Origin: Alphaproteobacteria bacterium
GTDB taxonomy: Bacteria; Pseudomonadota; Alphaproteobacteria; Caulobacterales; Parvularculaceae
DNA: 64,000 nucleotides
Reading direction: 5' to 3'
NCBI GenBank assembly: GCA_016125425.1
Contig: WGLT01000016.1
Coordinates: forward strand, 16,168-80,167
Positions 27,993-36,266 of the stretch are shown here, piece after piece; the first letter of the stretch is position 1, and the number at the start of each line of letters is the position of its first letter. A program made the translations under genes and the position numbers. The notes below the pieces were generated by a model. It saw only the letters and a program-made list of their open reading frames with translations, searched no databases and was not told the origin of the DNA.

Positions 27993-29657
27993 ATGAGCGA
28001 ACGCCTTTCCATCGCCATCGCGCAGATCGCGCCGACCGTCGGCGACATTGCGGGCAATCTTGACAAGATCCGGACGGCGCGCGCAGAAGCCGCGCGCGGC
28101 GGCGCTGATCTTGCGGTTTTCTGCGAACTCGTCGTTTGCGGCTATCCGCCCGAGGACCTCGTCCGCAAGCCCGCTTTTCAGCGCGCCTGCCGGGCGGCGG
28201 TCGAAGAGCTTGCGAAAGCGACCGCCGATGGCGGGCCGGCCATGATCGTCGGCGCGCCCTGGCGCGACGGCGAGGGGCTCTATAACGCCGCCTTTCTCCT
28301 CGATGCGGGCGAGATCAAGGCCGTCCGCTACAAGGTCCGTCTGCCGAATTACGGCGTGTTCGACGAGCCGCGCGTCTTTACGCCGGGTTCGGACTTTCCC
28401 GCGCCGGTTCCGTTTCGCGGCGCCTCGCTCGGTCTGATGATCTGCGAGGATATGTGGATCGAGGGCGCCGGCGAAAGTCTCGCTGCGGCGGGCGCGGACT
28501 TTTTCATCGTCCCGCACGGCTCGCCTTTCCGCACAAGCGCGCTGGAGGAGCGCGCCGCCGCCGCCCGCGGGCGGGCGAGGGCGACGGGTCTTCCTTTGAT
28601 GTTCGTCAACCAGCTTGCGGGGCAGGATGAGGTTCTTTTCGAAGGCGCCGCTTTCGTTATGGACGGCGACGGCGAAATCCGATTCCGCGCGCCGCAATTC
28701 GAACCGGGCGTGTTCCTCACGCGCTGGGAAAAGCAAGCCAATAGCTGGCGTTGCGTCGAAGGGCCTGACGCAATCTGGGTGCGCGGCGAGGAAATGATCT
28801 ATCGCGCGGTCGTTCTCGGCGTGCGCGATTATATCGAGAAGAATCATTTCCCGGGCGTTGTGATCGGGCTTTCGGGCGGCGTCGATTCGGCGCTCACCGC
28901 GGCGATCGCCGTCGACGCCCTGGGTCCGGGCCGCGTGCGCTGCGTGATGATGCCCTCGCGCTACACGGCCAGGGAGAGCCTTGAAGACGCCGCCGACTGC
29001 GCGAAACGTCTCGGCGTTTCCTATGAAACGATTCCGATCGAGCCGGCTGTTGCGGCTTTCTCCTCCATGCTCGCGCCGGCTTTTGACGCGCTGGCGCCGG
29101 ACACGACCGAAGAAAACATCCAGTCGCGCATCAGGGGCGTCATCCTGATGGCGCTTTCAAACAAATTCGGTTTGATGGTGCTGACGACGGGCAACAAATC
29201 GGAGATGTCGGTCGGCTATGCGACGCTCTACGGCGACATGAACGGCGGATATAATCCGCTCAAGGACATTTACAAACTGGATGTCTACAGACTCTGCCAT
29301 TGGCGCAACGCCCGCCGGCCGGAGGGGCTGATGGGGCCCGCCGGCGCCGTCATTCCCGAACGGGTCATCGCCAAGCCGCCTTCGGCGGAATTGAGGGCCG
29401 GCCAGCGGGACGAGGATTCGCTCCCGCCTTATGCGGTCCTTGATCCGATCCTTGAGCGGCTCGTCGAAAAGGAAATGGCTGTCCGGGACATCGTCGCCGA
29501 AGGATTTGACGAGGCGACGGTCCGCCGGATCGAACATCTTCTCTATGTCGCCGAATACAAGCGCCGGCAGGCGCCGCCGGGCCCGAAAGTCACGGCCGTC
29601 AATTTCGGCCGCGACCGGCGCTACCCAATCACGAATGGATGGCGGGACCGGGGCTAG
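27993..29657 (+). CDS. nadE: Glutamine-dependent NAD+ synthetase
   Basis: This 554-residue two-domain enzyme amidates NaAD to NAD+ with glutamine as ammonia donor. The N-terminal nitrilase-type glutaminase has the Glu45, Lys114 and Cys151 triad (FCEL, RYKVRLPNYGVF, MICEDMW). The C-terminal synthetase has the PP-loop SGGVDSA at residues 294-300 and TTGNKSEMSVGY. With nadD at 20.3 kb, the window encodes the last two steps of NAD+ synthesis. Confidence 0.96.
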   Translation: MSERLSIAIAQIAPTVGDIAGNLDKIRTARAEAARGGADLAVFCELVVCGYPPEDLVRKPAFQRACRAAVEELAKATADGGPAMIVGAPWRDGEGLYNAAFLLDAGEIKAVRYKVRLPNYGVFDEPRVFTPGSDFPAPVPFRGASLGLMICEDMWIEGAGESLAAAGADFFIVPHGSPFRTSALEERAAAARGRARATGLPLMFVNQLAGQDEVLFEGAAFVMDGDGEIRFRAPQFEPGVFLTRWEKQANSWRCVEGPDAIWVRGEEMIYRAVVLGVRDYIEKNHFPGVVIGLSGGVDSALTAAIAVDALGPGRVRCVMMPSRYTARESLEDAADCAKRLGVSYETIPIEPAVAAFSSMLAPAFDALAPDTTEENIQSRIRGVILMALSNKFGLMVLTTGNKSEMSVGYATLYGDMNGGYNPLKDIYKLDVYRLCHWRNARRPEGLMGPAGAVIPERVIAKPPSAELRAGQRDEDSLPPYAVLDPILERLVEKEMAVRDIVAEGFDEATVRRIEHLLYVAEYKRRQAPPGPKVTAVNFGRDRRYPITNGWRDRG

Positions 29658-29732
29658 GCGGGCATTTGACGCGCCCTTCGCGAACGCGTAACCACTCGCG
29701 CTTTCCACAGCGTTGAAACCGCAATCAAGCCG

Positions 29733-31079
29733 ATGACCGTCACCGTTCGTTTCGCCCCTTCGCCCACCGGCAAGCTGCATGTCGGCAATATGCGCGCCGC
29801 GCTCTGGAACTGGCTTTACGCGCGCGGGCGGGGCGGCAAATTCATCCTCCGCATCGACGATACGGACGAAGAGCGCTCGACCAAGGCCTATGAGGAAGGC
29901 ATAAAGCGCGACCTCGAATGGCTCGGCCTCTTCTGGGACGAGACGTTTCACCAGTCGGCGCGCTTTCCGGAGTATGACCGCGTCGCGGACGCGCTGCGCG
30001 AGCAAGGGCTTCTCTATCCCTGTTACGAAACCGCGGAGGAGCTTGAGAGGAAGCGCCGCCTTCAGCGCGCGCGCGGGCTGCCGCCGGTCTATGACCGGGC
30101 GGCCCTTCAGTATACGGAAAGCGAGATTGAAAAGTTTCGCGCCGAAGGCCGCAAGGCGCACTGGCGGTTCAAGCTGTCGCACAAGCCGGTCGAATGGAAC
30201 GACCTTATCCGCGGCGCGACAAGCGTCGATACGGCGAATGTGTCGGATCCCGTCCTCATTCGCGAGGACGGCATGTACCTTTACACATTACCGAGCTGCA
30301 TCGACGATATCGACTACGGCGTGACGCATGTCATTCGCGGCGAAGATCATGTGACGAACGCCGCCGTGCAGATCGAAATCATGCGCGCCTATATTGCGAT
30401 CAAGGGCGCGGGCGCGTTGCCGTCATTCGCTCACCATTCGCTCCTGATCGGCGCCGACGGGCAGGGATTGTCCAAACGCCTCGGCTCGCTTTCGATCGAG
30501 GCCATGCGAGAGGACGGCCTCGAGGCGGCGGCGATCACGAGCCTTCTCGCGCGTCTCGGCACGTCGGAGGCGGTGACGCCTGAACCCGATCTCGCAAAGC
30601 TCGCCGCGAGTTTCGACCTGTCGAAGGTCGGGCGCGCGCCGGCGCGTTTCGACATGGCGGAGCTGGAGGCGCTGAACGCCAAGCTTTTGCATGAAACGGC
30701 CTATGCGAGCGTCGCCGGGCGCCTCGAGGCGATCGGCGTCGACGCCGCCCTGTGGGACGCCGTTAAAGGCAATCTCTTGCGTTTGAATGACGCGGCGTAC
30801 TGGCGCGACGTCGCTCGCGGCGAGATTGATCCGGTGATCGAAGACAAGGCCTTCGCCGAGGCGGCGGCCGGGCTCGTCCCGGATGATCCGCTGACGGAGG
30901 AGAGCTGGGCCGCGTTTGCGGATGCGGTTTCGAAGGCGACCGGCGCCAGGGGAAAGAAACTCTATATGCCGCTTCGCCTTGCGCTGACCGGCGTCGCGAA
31001 GGGCCCGGAAATGGCGCCGCTCTTCGCGTTGATGGGAGCCGAAAAGGCGCGCGCGCGCCTTCGCGGCGAACGCGGCTGA
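29733..31079 (+). CDS. gltX: Glutamate--tRNA ligase (GltX2-like)
   Basis: This 448-residue class I aminoacyl-tRNA synthetase has its HIGH motif as HVGN (residues 16-19) and its KMSKS motif as LSKRLG (246-251). The NMRAALWNWLYARG segment and the short length are typical of the second glutamyl synthetase found in many alphaproteobacteria, where two gltX copies coexist and one may prefer tRNA-Gln before amidotransferase action. A second copy outside the window is therefore expected but not seen. It is convergent with the next gene with one base between. Confidence 0.93.
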   Translation: MTVTVRFAPSPTGKLHVGNMRAALWNWLYARGRGGKFILRIDDTDEERSTKAYEEGIKRDLEWLGLFWDETFHQSARFPEYDRVADALREQGLLYPCYETAEELERKRRLQRARGLPPVYDRAALQYTESEIEKFRAEGRKAHWRFKLSHKPVEWNDLIRGATSVDTANVSDPVLIREDGMYLYTLPSCIDDIDYGVTHVIRGEDHVTNAAVQIEIMRAYIAIKGAGALPSFAHHSLLIGADGQGLSKRLGSLSIEAMREDGLEAAAITSLLARLGTSEAVTPEPDLAKLAASFDLSKVGRAPARFDMAELEALNAKLLHETAYASVAGRLEAIGVDAALWDAVKGNLLRLNDAAYWRDVARGEIDPVIEDKAFAEAAAGLVPDDPLTEESWAAFADAVSKATGARGKKLYMPLRLALTGVAKGPEMAPLFALMGAEKARARLRGERG

Positions 31080-31080
31080 T

Positions 31081-31668
31081 CTATTCGTCCTCGCCGGCCG
31101 GCGCGCAGTGGAAGATTTCCGAAGCGTCGTACTGGCAGAGATAATTGCCGAAGCTCGTCCGCGTCAGGTTCATCGATTGGCCGGCGCGCGGGCGCAGGTA
31201 GAGCTCGGTCGCATCCGTCTGCCGCCATCGCGAACCGTCCTCGAGAACGAAGATCACGCCGCCGCGGCTTGTCTTGTCGATCCGGGCGATCGTCGATTTG
31301 ATTTTCCCGTTGCGGTCTTTTTTGCCGCCGAAAACGCCGAGAAATCCGCCCGTCTTCTTTTCTTTCCCGGCCGGCGCTGCGGGCTTGTCTTGCGCGGGCG
31401 CAACGACAGGCGCAGGCGCGGGATTTCGCGGCTCGTCGGCCGCATGCGCGTCGCGCCCCGCCGCCGCGGGGGCCTTTTTCGCCGACGTCTCGTCGATCAC
31501 GGCGTCATAGCATTGCGCGCGTTCGGCGGCGTCCGGAATCGACCGGCAATATTTCAGCGCAAATTCGACCGTCGCGCTTTGCGCCGCCGCGGGCGCGCTG
31601 CAAAAGACGCCGAGCGCGGAGAATCCCAAAGCGCCCAGCGCAACGTAAAATCTGTTTGTGATGTTCAT
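31081..31668 (-). CDS. Secreted protein of unknown function with C-terminal SH3-like/beta domain
   Basis: This 195-residue protein has a signal peptide (about residues 1-30, AAAQS) and a short helical part with two Cys (KYCRSIPDAAERAQCYDAV). A Pro/Ala/Lys linker follows, and then a C-terminal beta domain in which IARIDKTSRGGVIFVLEDGSRWRQTD, broken over positions near residues 124-150, resembles small alphaproteobacterial periplasmic proteins. A further Cys pair lies near the end (YLCQYD, FHCAP). No function is recognised. Confidence 0.65.
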   Translation of the reverse strand: MNITNRFYVALGALGFSALGVFCSAPAAAQSATVEFALKYCRSIPDAAERAQCYDAVIDETSAKKAPAAAGRDAHAADEPRNPAPAPVVAPAQDKPAAPAGKEKKTGGFLGVFGGKKDRNGKIKSTIARIDKTSRGGVIFVLEDGSRWRQTDATELYLRPRAGQSMNLTRTSFGNYLCQYDASEIFHCAPAGEDE

Positions 31669-31786
31669 GCCCGCTCCGCATCTTCGGGCCGCCGGTCCGC
31701 GCCGGCGGGCCTTCCGCCTCCGCCGCTTTCATATAGCGAAGACGGTGCGGCGAATAAGAAGATTTTGTGACAGGCGCGCCGCACGC

Positions 31787-32341
31787 TCAGGCAAGCGCGG
31801 AGACCTTGCCCTTTTCCATGACCGCGAAGATCTCTTCTGGCTTGTCGACAAAAATCACATCGCCAAGAAGCTCTTTCGAGGCGAGTCCCATGTCGATCAT
31901 GTGCACAAAAAGCGCCTTCAAGGGTCCCCAAAAATTCTTCTGATTATAGAGGATGATCGGTTTGGAGTGCAGGCCGAGCCTCGCCCAGGACAACGCCTCG
32001 ATCAGCTCTTCAAGCGTGCCGATTCCGCCGGGGAGCGCGCAGATCGCATCCGATTCCTCGAACATCAGCATCTTGCGCTCATGCATCGTCTTCACGACCT
32101 TGTGGTCGACATTTTCGAGAATGCCCTCGAGTTCGACGAGGAAGTCGGGGATGACGCCGAAAACCTTGCCGCCGGCGTCGCGCGCGGCGCCCGCGGTGAC
32201 GCCCATCAGGCCCATCTTGCCGCCGCCATAGACGATCCGAAGCCCGCGCCGCGCGGCCTCCTCACCGATGAATTGCGCAGATTTGATGAAGTCCGGATCG
32301 CGGCCAGGACGCGAGCCGCAGTAAATGCACAGAGATTTCAT
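31787..32341 (-). CDS. LOG family protein (TIGR00730, cytokinin riboside 5'-monophosphate phosphoribohydrolase-like)
   Basis: This 184-residue Rossmann-fold hydrolase has the phosphate-binding GGGKMGLMG and the catalytic signature PGGIGTLEE, with MHERKMLMFE before it. Such enzymes split nucleoside 5'-monophosphates into base and ribose 5-phosphate. The ATG at 32341 is used because the family always begins with the MKSLCIYCGS-like strand; the open frame upstream is not family-like. Confidence 0.92.
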   Translation of the reverse strand: MKSLCIYCGSRPGRDPDFIKSAQFIGEEAARRGLRIVYGGGKMGLMGVTAGAARDAGGKVFGVIPDFLVELEGILENVDHKVVKTMHERKMLMFEESDAICALPGGIGTLEELIEALSWARLGLHSKPIILYNQKNFWGPLKALFVHMIDMGLASKELLGDVIFVDKPEEIFAVMEKGKVSALA

Positions 32342-32441
32342 AATGTTGCGTATTCTTTTGGTTGCACGCCATTGTACGCAGGATTCCGCGCCGGTAAAGT
32401 CCGTAAACCAAGTCGTTAACGCTGACGCTGGAGGGGCCCCG

Positions 32442-33446
32442 ATGCGCGTCGTGATCATATTCATCTTGCTCGTCGTTCTCGCCTTTATCGCATTCAAGGC
32501 GGCTGAAAGGTATCGTCTTGTTCCTCCGCCTTCAGAAACGACGACTACGGAAGTTTCAAAATCTGCGACGGAGGAAATCGGCGCAGAAAAGCCGAAAGCG
32601 AAACTGCCGGGATTCGACATCGTGCGCGTCGATCGCAGCGGCTACGCCGTGATCGCAGGACGCGCGAAGCCGAATTCGGAAGTGACGGTTTATGCAAACG
32701 GAGATTCTCTGGCGACAGCCGCTGCGGGCGATGACGGCTCTTGGGCGCTTTCGACGTCGACGCCTCTCGACGCCGGACCGGTCGAACTGACCTTGTCCAT
32801 GACGACGCCCGACGGCGAAACGGTGCAGTCGGACGAAACGATCATCATCTACGTGCCGGAGCGGCCCGGCGACCGGCCCTTGGTCTTGAGGACGACGCCC
32901 GGAGGGGCGAGTCAGGTTCTGCAGGAGCCGCGCGACGCGGCGGGCGGTCTTGGCCCCCTTACGCTCGAGACGATCGATTATGACGATTCCGGCGCCGTGA
33001 TTTTCACCGGCCGCGCCGAACCGAGACGTATGGTGCAGATATTCATCAACAAGCAATTTCTTGATCAGGGCACGTCCGACGAGAGCGGGCGGTGGTCGAT
33101 CTCGCCGACGCAGCCGGTCGCGCCGGGCGTTTACACGCTGACCATCGTCCAGCTCGACGACAAGGGCCGGCCCGCTTATGCGATCGAGCTGCCTTTCGAG
33201 CGCGCGCGTCCCGACCAAATTGAAATCCGCGACGGCAGGGTCGTCGTGCAGCCGGGCAACAGCCTGTGGCGAATCGCGCGGCGCGCATATGGCCGGGGCG
33301 CGCAATACACGATCATCTATGAGGCGAACGCCGATCAGATCCGCGACCCGGACCTGATTTACCCCGGTCAGATCTTCGAGGTTCCGGCCGCGAACGACAA
33401 AGCCAAAACGGACGAAGGGGCCGAGAAAAAGGATGGCGGTCAGTAA
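32442..33446 (+). CDS. Membrane-anchored Ig-like/LysM-domain protein
   Basis: This 334-residue protein has an N-terminal anchor helix (residues 2-19), two Ig/CNA-like beta modules with repeated phrasing (AVIAGRAKPNSEVTVYANG and AVIFTGRAEPRRMVQIFIN, each ending in DGSW or ESGRW) and a C-terminal LysM domain with GNSLWRIARRAYG and LIYPGQIFEVP. LysM should bind peptidoglycan. A strong GGAGGGG site lies before the chosen ATG. It overlaps by seven bases the convergent tyrosine-kinase gene of the polysaccharide locus. Confidence 0.87.
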   Translation: MRVVIIFILLVVLAFIAFKAAERYRLVPPPSETTTTEVSKSATEEIGAEKPKAKLPGFDIVRVDRSGYAVIAGRAKPNSEVTVYANGDSLATAAAGDDGSWALSTSTPLDAGPVELTLSMTTPDGETVQSDETIIIYVPERPGDRPLVLRTTPGGASQVLQEPRDAAGGLGPLTLETIDYDDSGAVIFTGRAEPRRMVQIFINKQFLDQGTSDESGRWSISPTQPVAPGVYTLTIVQLDDKGRPAYAIELPFERARPDQIEIRDGRVVVQPGNSLWRIARRAYGRGAQYTIIYEANADQIRDPDLIYPGQIFEVPAANDKAKTDEGAEKKDGGQ

Positions 33447-34261
33447 TAGGCGTAATTGCTGACGCCCGTCGCCGGCGCCTTGTTCAAAAGCGCGCCTGCG
33501 ATCTTGGCGTTGGTCAACAGCCGGCGCGCCTCGGCGAGGTCGCTCGTTCTCGTCGAGCCGCTGGCGGCGATCATCAGCACGCAGTCAAGTTTCGGCAGAA
33601 AGGCAATGGCGTCATCGCAGCCGAGCAAGGGCGGCAGATCGAAGATGACGGTTCGCGCGCCGTATTCGTTGACGCAGCGATTTATCAGTTCGTCCGCACG
33701 CGGAGAGCTTAGATGTTCGGCGCCGCGTCGGGAGACGCGTTCATTGCCGATCAGCAGAACGTCCGGCAAATCCGGTTTCACAGTCACGTCGCGCAACGAC
33801 TTTTTCCCTTCGAAGAAATCGAGCACGGAGGGAACGCCCGGAAGCCCCAGATATTTCGCCACGCTCGGCCGATAAAAATCGAGGTCGACGAGAACGGCGC
33901 GCGAGCCCCGCTTCGACCCGATGGCGATCGACAAATTGATCGCCGTGACCGTCTTGCCGGCCCCCGAATTGGGCGACACGACGCCGATCGTTTTCCAGCC
34001 TTCGGTCTCCATTTTCTGGAGAAGGCGGGTTCTCAATACGCGATAGGCGCTGAGCACCGGATCGTGTTCGTTCGAAATGATCCTGTGCCGCCCGAATTGG
34101 TCGAAATCGCAATGCACCCGGGCGAACGCTTCCGTTTCGAGCGCGGGCTCATGTTGAAAACGCGCATGCGGCTCCAGCGCCGGATTCGCCGACCCGGCTT
34201 GTCCCGGGGCGATCCGCTGTCCGCCGCGCGCGCGCGTTACCGCTTCTCTGATCCGATCCAT
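33440..34261 (-). CDS. CpsD/CapB-type bacterial tyrosine kinase (polysaccharide co-polymerase partner)
   Basis: This 273-residue BY-kinase-like ATPase has Walker A SPNSGAGKT (about residues 96-104), Walker A' VLVDLDFYRPSV and Walker B TVIFDLPPLL. The C-terminus ends in NYAYY, a short tyrosine cluster rather than the long one of enterobacterial Wzc. It starts three bases after the stop of the chain-length gene and is surely coexpressed with it. Phosphorylation of this tail normally controls the assembly of the chain-length complex (family knowledge). Confidence 0.9.
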   Translation of the reverse strand: MDRIREAVTRARGGQRIAPGQAGSANPALEPHARFQHEPALETEAFARVHCDFDQFGRHRIISNEHDPVLSAYRVLRTRLLQKMETEGWKTIGVVSPNSGAGKTVTAINLSIAIGSKRGSRAVLVDLDFYRPSVAKYLGLPGVPSVLDFFEGKKSLRDVTVKPDLPDVLLIGNERVSRRGAEHLSSPRADELINRCVNEYGARTVIFDLPPLLGCDDAIAFLPKLDCVLMIAASGSTRTSDLAEARRLLTNAKIAGALLNKAPATGVSNYAYY

Positions 34262-34264
34262 CGA

Positions 34265-35977
34265 CTAGACTTCCTTCATTGCGGCGGCCGACGCCGGGGG
34301 CGCGCCAAGGCCCGACTCGAGCGCGGCGCCGGTCAAAAATGCGAGCGCGGCGATCGCCGCGGCCGCCGCCGCAGGCCCGCCCCGCGCATTTTTCTTGCGG
34401 CCCTTTTTGGAAGGCCGAGCGGATTTCTCGTTCGGAAAATTCGGAATGACGGCGATCGGCGGCGCGTCCATGAGCTTTTCAAAATGCGCGCGTCCGCGCA
34501 CCGTCGGCGACAGAAATTCAAATCCGAGCGCGGTCATGCCGCCTGCGCCGAAGGCGGCGAAGATCGCAAGCACGCTGAGCTTGACGCGCTGCGGGCTTGA
34601 CGGCTTTTCAGGACGCACGGCCGGATCGAGAATGGAGAACTTTTCGGCTTTTTGATTGTCTTCGAGATTTTCCGCGAGCTGCGCATCCTGCTGCTTCGAC
34701 AGGACTTCCTGATACTCCTTGAACGTATTGTCATAGTCTCGCATCAGCGCCTGCAGGCCGCGTTCGACCTCCGGGGTCCTTGCGATGCGGCCCTGCAGAT
34801 CGGCGATTTTCGCCTTCAGCTCCTCGCGCTGCTTTTCAAGCATGGCGCGTTTGCTGTTCGCGATGGCGAGGCGGCTTTGCAGCTGGGCGCTGACCATGTC
34901 TCCGCCGCCGCTCGACGTCGCCTCGGTGACCTTGGCCGACAGCGCGTTCTGGAGCCGCTCGACTTCCCTTTGTCTGTCCGCAATTTCGCCTGGACTCGCT
35001 TTATTGCTCTTCTCCGCTTTGTCGAGAGCGAGTTCGGCCGTCGTCAGCTGATCCTGCAGTTCCTGAATCTCGCGACTCGGTCTCATTTGCGCTTCGAGGG
35101 CGGCGATCTGATCCTTGACCGCCTTCACATTGGGATGCTGGTCCGTGTAGATCGAGCGTAACTGGGTCAATTGCGCCTTGAGCTGGGCGAGCTGTTTGGC
35201 GGGGCCATCCTCGCCCCCTGCGCCGGCGAGATAGGCCGCAAGCTGGGACTGCACATAGCGCGTGTCCTGATCAAGCGCCACGATCTGGCCTTCGACGGTT
35301 GCAAGATCGTTGGTCGCCTGCGTCAACATGTTCAGATGCATGTTCAATTGTTCGGGGAGCGCGCCTGAATTCGCCTCCTTGTAGTCGGCGATCTTCTTGT
35401 CTATCTGGGCGACCGACGCGGCGAGCCGCTTGGTCTGGTCCTTGAAGAACTCCGTCGTGTTTGAGGCGCCGGCCGTCCGTGTCCTGACGTCCTCGGTCAG
35501 AAACAGCGACATGAACTCGTTCGCCACCTTATAGGCCTTGATCGGGTCGCGATCGATGTAAGAAACGTTGAACGCGATCGTATTATCGCGCCCGCGTCCG
35601 CCGCCGCCCTGGGCGGTGATCAAGGAAACATTGAGACGCTTGCGCATGCGTTCGACGCGCTGCGTCTCCGACAGTCCGAGTTTTTTGGGAAAGAGCTCGT
35701 ATTTGTCGGAAATCTTGAGCAACTGATCGCGTGTCATGACGCGCTGCTTGATCATCTCGATCCGCTCTTGGGCGAAGGACTGGATCGTGGAGCGAACGAG
35801 ATCGGAGGGGATCTGGGCCGATTCGACGAGAATCGTGCCCTGCGCCGTATATTTCGCCGGCAGCAGCATGACTGTCAGCACGCCGAGCGGCGCGAGGATC
35901 ACGACCGGGATGAGAAAGTGGAAGATGCGCCGCTTCGCAATGATGATGGCGTCTTCCAGGGTAAACTCGTCGCCCAT
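34265..35977 (-). CDS. GumC/Wzz-family chain-length determinant protein
   Basis: This 570-residue inner-membrane protein has an N-terminal Wzz domain with TM1 (about residues 20-42), an extended periplasmic coiled-coil region (about 180-400) and the GNVR region with YQEVLSKQQDA. TM2 follows a PxxP motif (VRPEKPSSPQRV, about 475-505). Beyond TM2 lies an unusual Lys-rich patch and an Ala-rich hydrophobic tail of about 40 residues. The start at 35977 has a GAGAGGA site. It sets polysaccharide chain length together with the kinase encoded next. Confidence 0.92.
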   Translation of the reverse strand: MGDEFTLEDAIIIAKRRIFHFLIPVVILAPLGVLTVMLLPAKYTAQGTILVESAQIPSDLVRSTIQSFAQERIEMIKQRVMTRDQLLKISDKYELFPKKLGLSETQRVERMRKRLNVSLITAQGGGGRGRDNTIAFNVSYIDRDPIKAYKVANEFMSLFLTEDVRTRTAGASNTTEFFKDQTKRLAASVAQIDKKIADYKEANSGALPEQLNMHLNMLTQATNDLATVEGQIVALDQDTRYVQSQLAAYLAGAGGEDGPAKQLAQLKAQLTQLRSIYTDQHPNVKAVKDQIAALEAQMRPSREIQELQDQLTTAELALDKAEKSNKASPGEIADRQREVERLQNALSAKVTEATSSGGGDMVSAQLQSRLAIANSKRAMLEKQREELKAKIADLQGRIARTPEVERGLQALMRDYDNTFKEYQEVLSKQQDAQLAENLEDNQKAEKFSILDPAVRPEKPSSPQRVKLSVLAIFAAFGAGGMTALGFEFLSPTVRGRAHFEKLMDAPPIAVIPNFPNEKSARPSKKGRKKNARGGPAAAAAAIAALAFLTGAALESGLGAPPASAAAMKEV

Positions 35978-36167
35978 TTTTCCTCTCGTCTCGAATGCGG
36001 CCGCGCGCGATCGTCCAAGGCGGACCGCCGCGCCCCGGAACGCCTGCAAGTTGCGAGCCGCTGATAGGCGGTCTCCCCGCCAGCCTGTCCCAGCCTAGCG
36101 AGACGGCCGGGAGCCTCGCAAGGCGGCGCGACAATCTTAGCGCTCCTGCCGCTCACCCTCCTAGCAA

Positions 36168-36184
36168 ATAGCCGGATCGGCTAT
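36168..36184. promoter_or_regulatory. 17-bp inverted repeat between divergent polysaccharide genes
   Basis: ATAGCCG-GAT-CGGCTAT is a perfect seven-base inverted repeat in the roughly 290-base region between the chain-length gene and the WecG-STAS gene. It could be an operator for the divergent units. The rest of the region is GC-rich with short dyads (for example GGCGGACCGCC) and no recognisable gene. Confidence 0.35.
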
Positions 36185-36266
36185 GCTTTTGCGCCGATCT
36201 TCCCCCGCGCGGCCCGAATTGGCGCGGGCCTTGCTCGTCGCATTGCAGCATCAGGGTGTAAGATTT

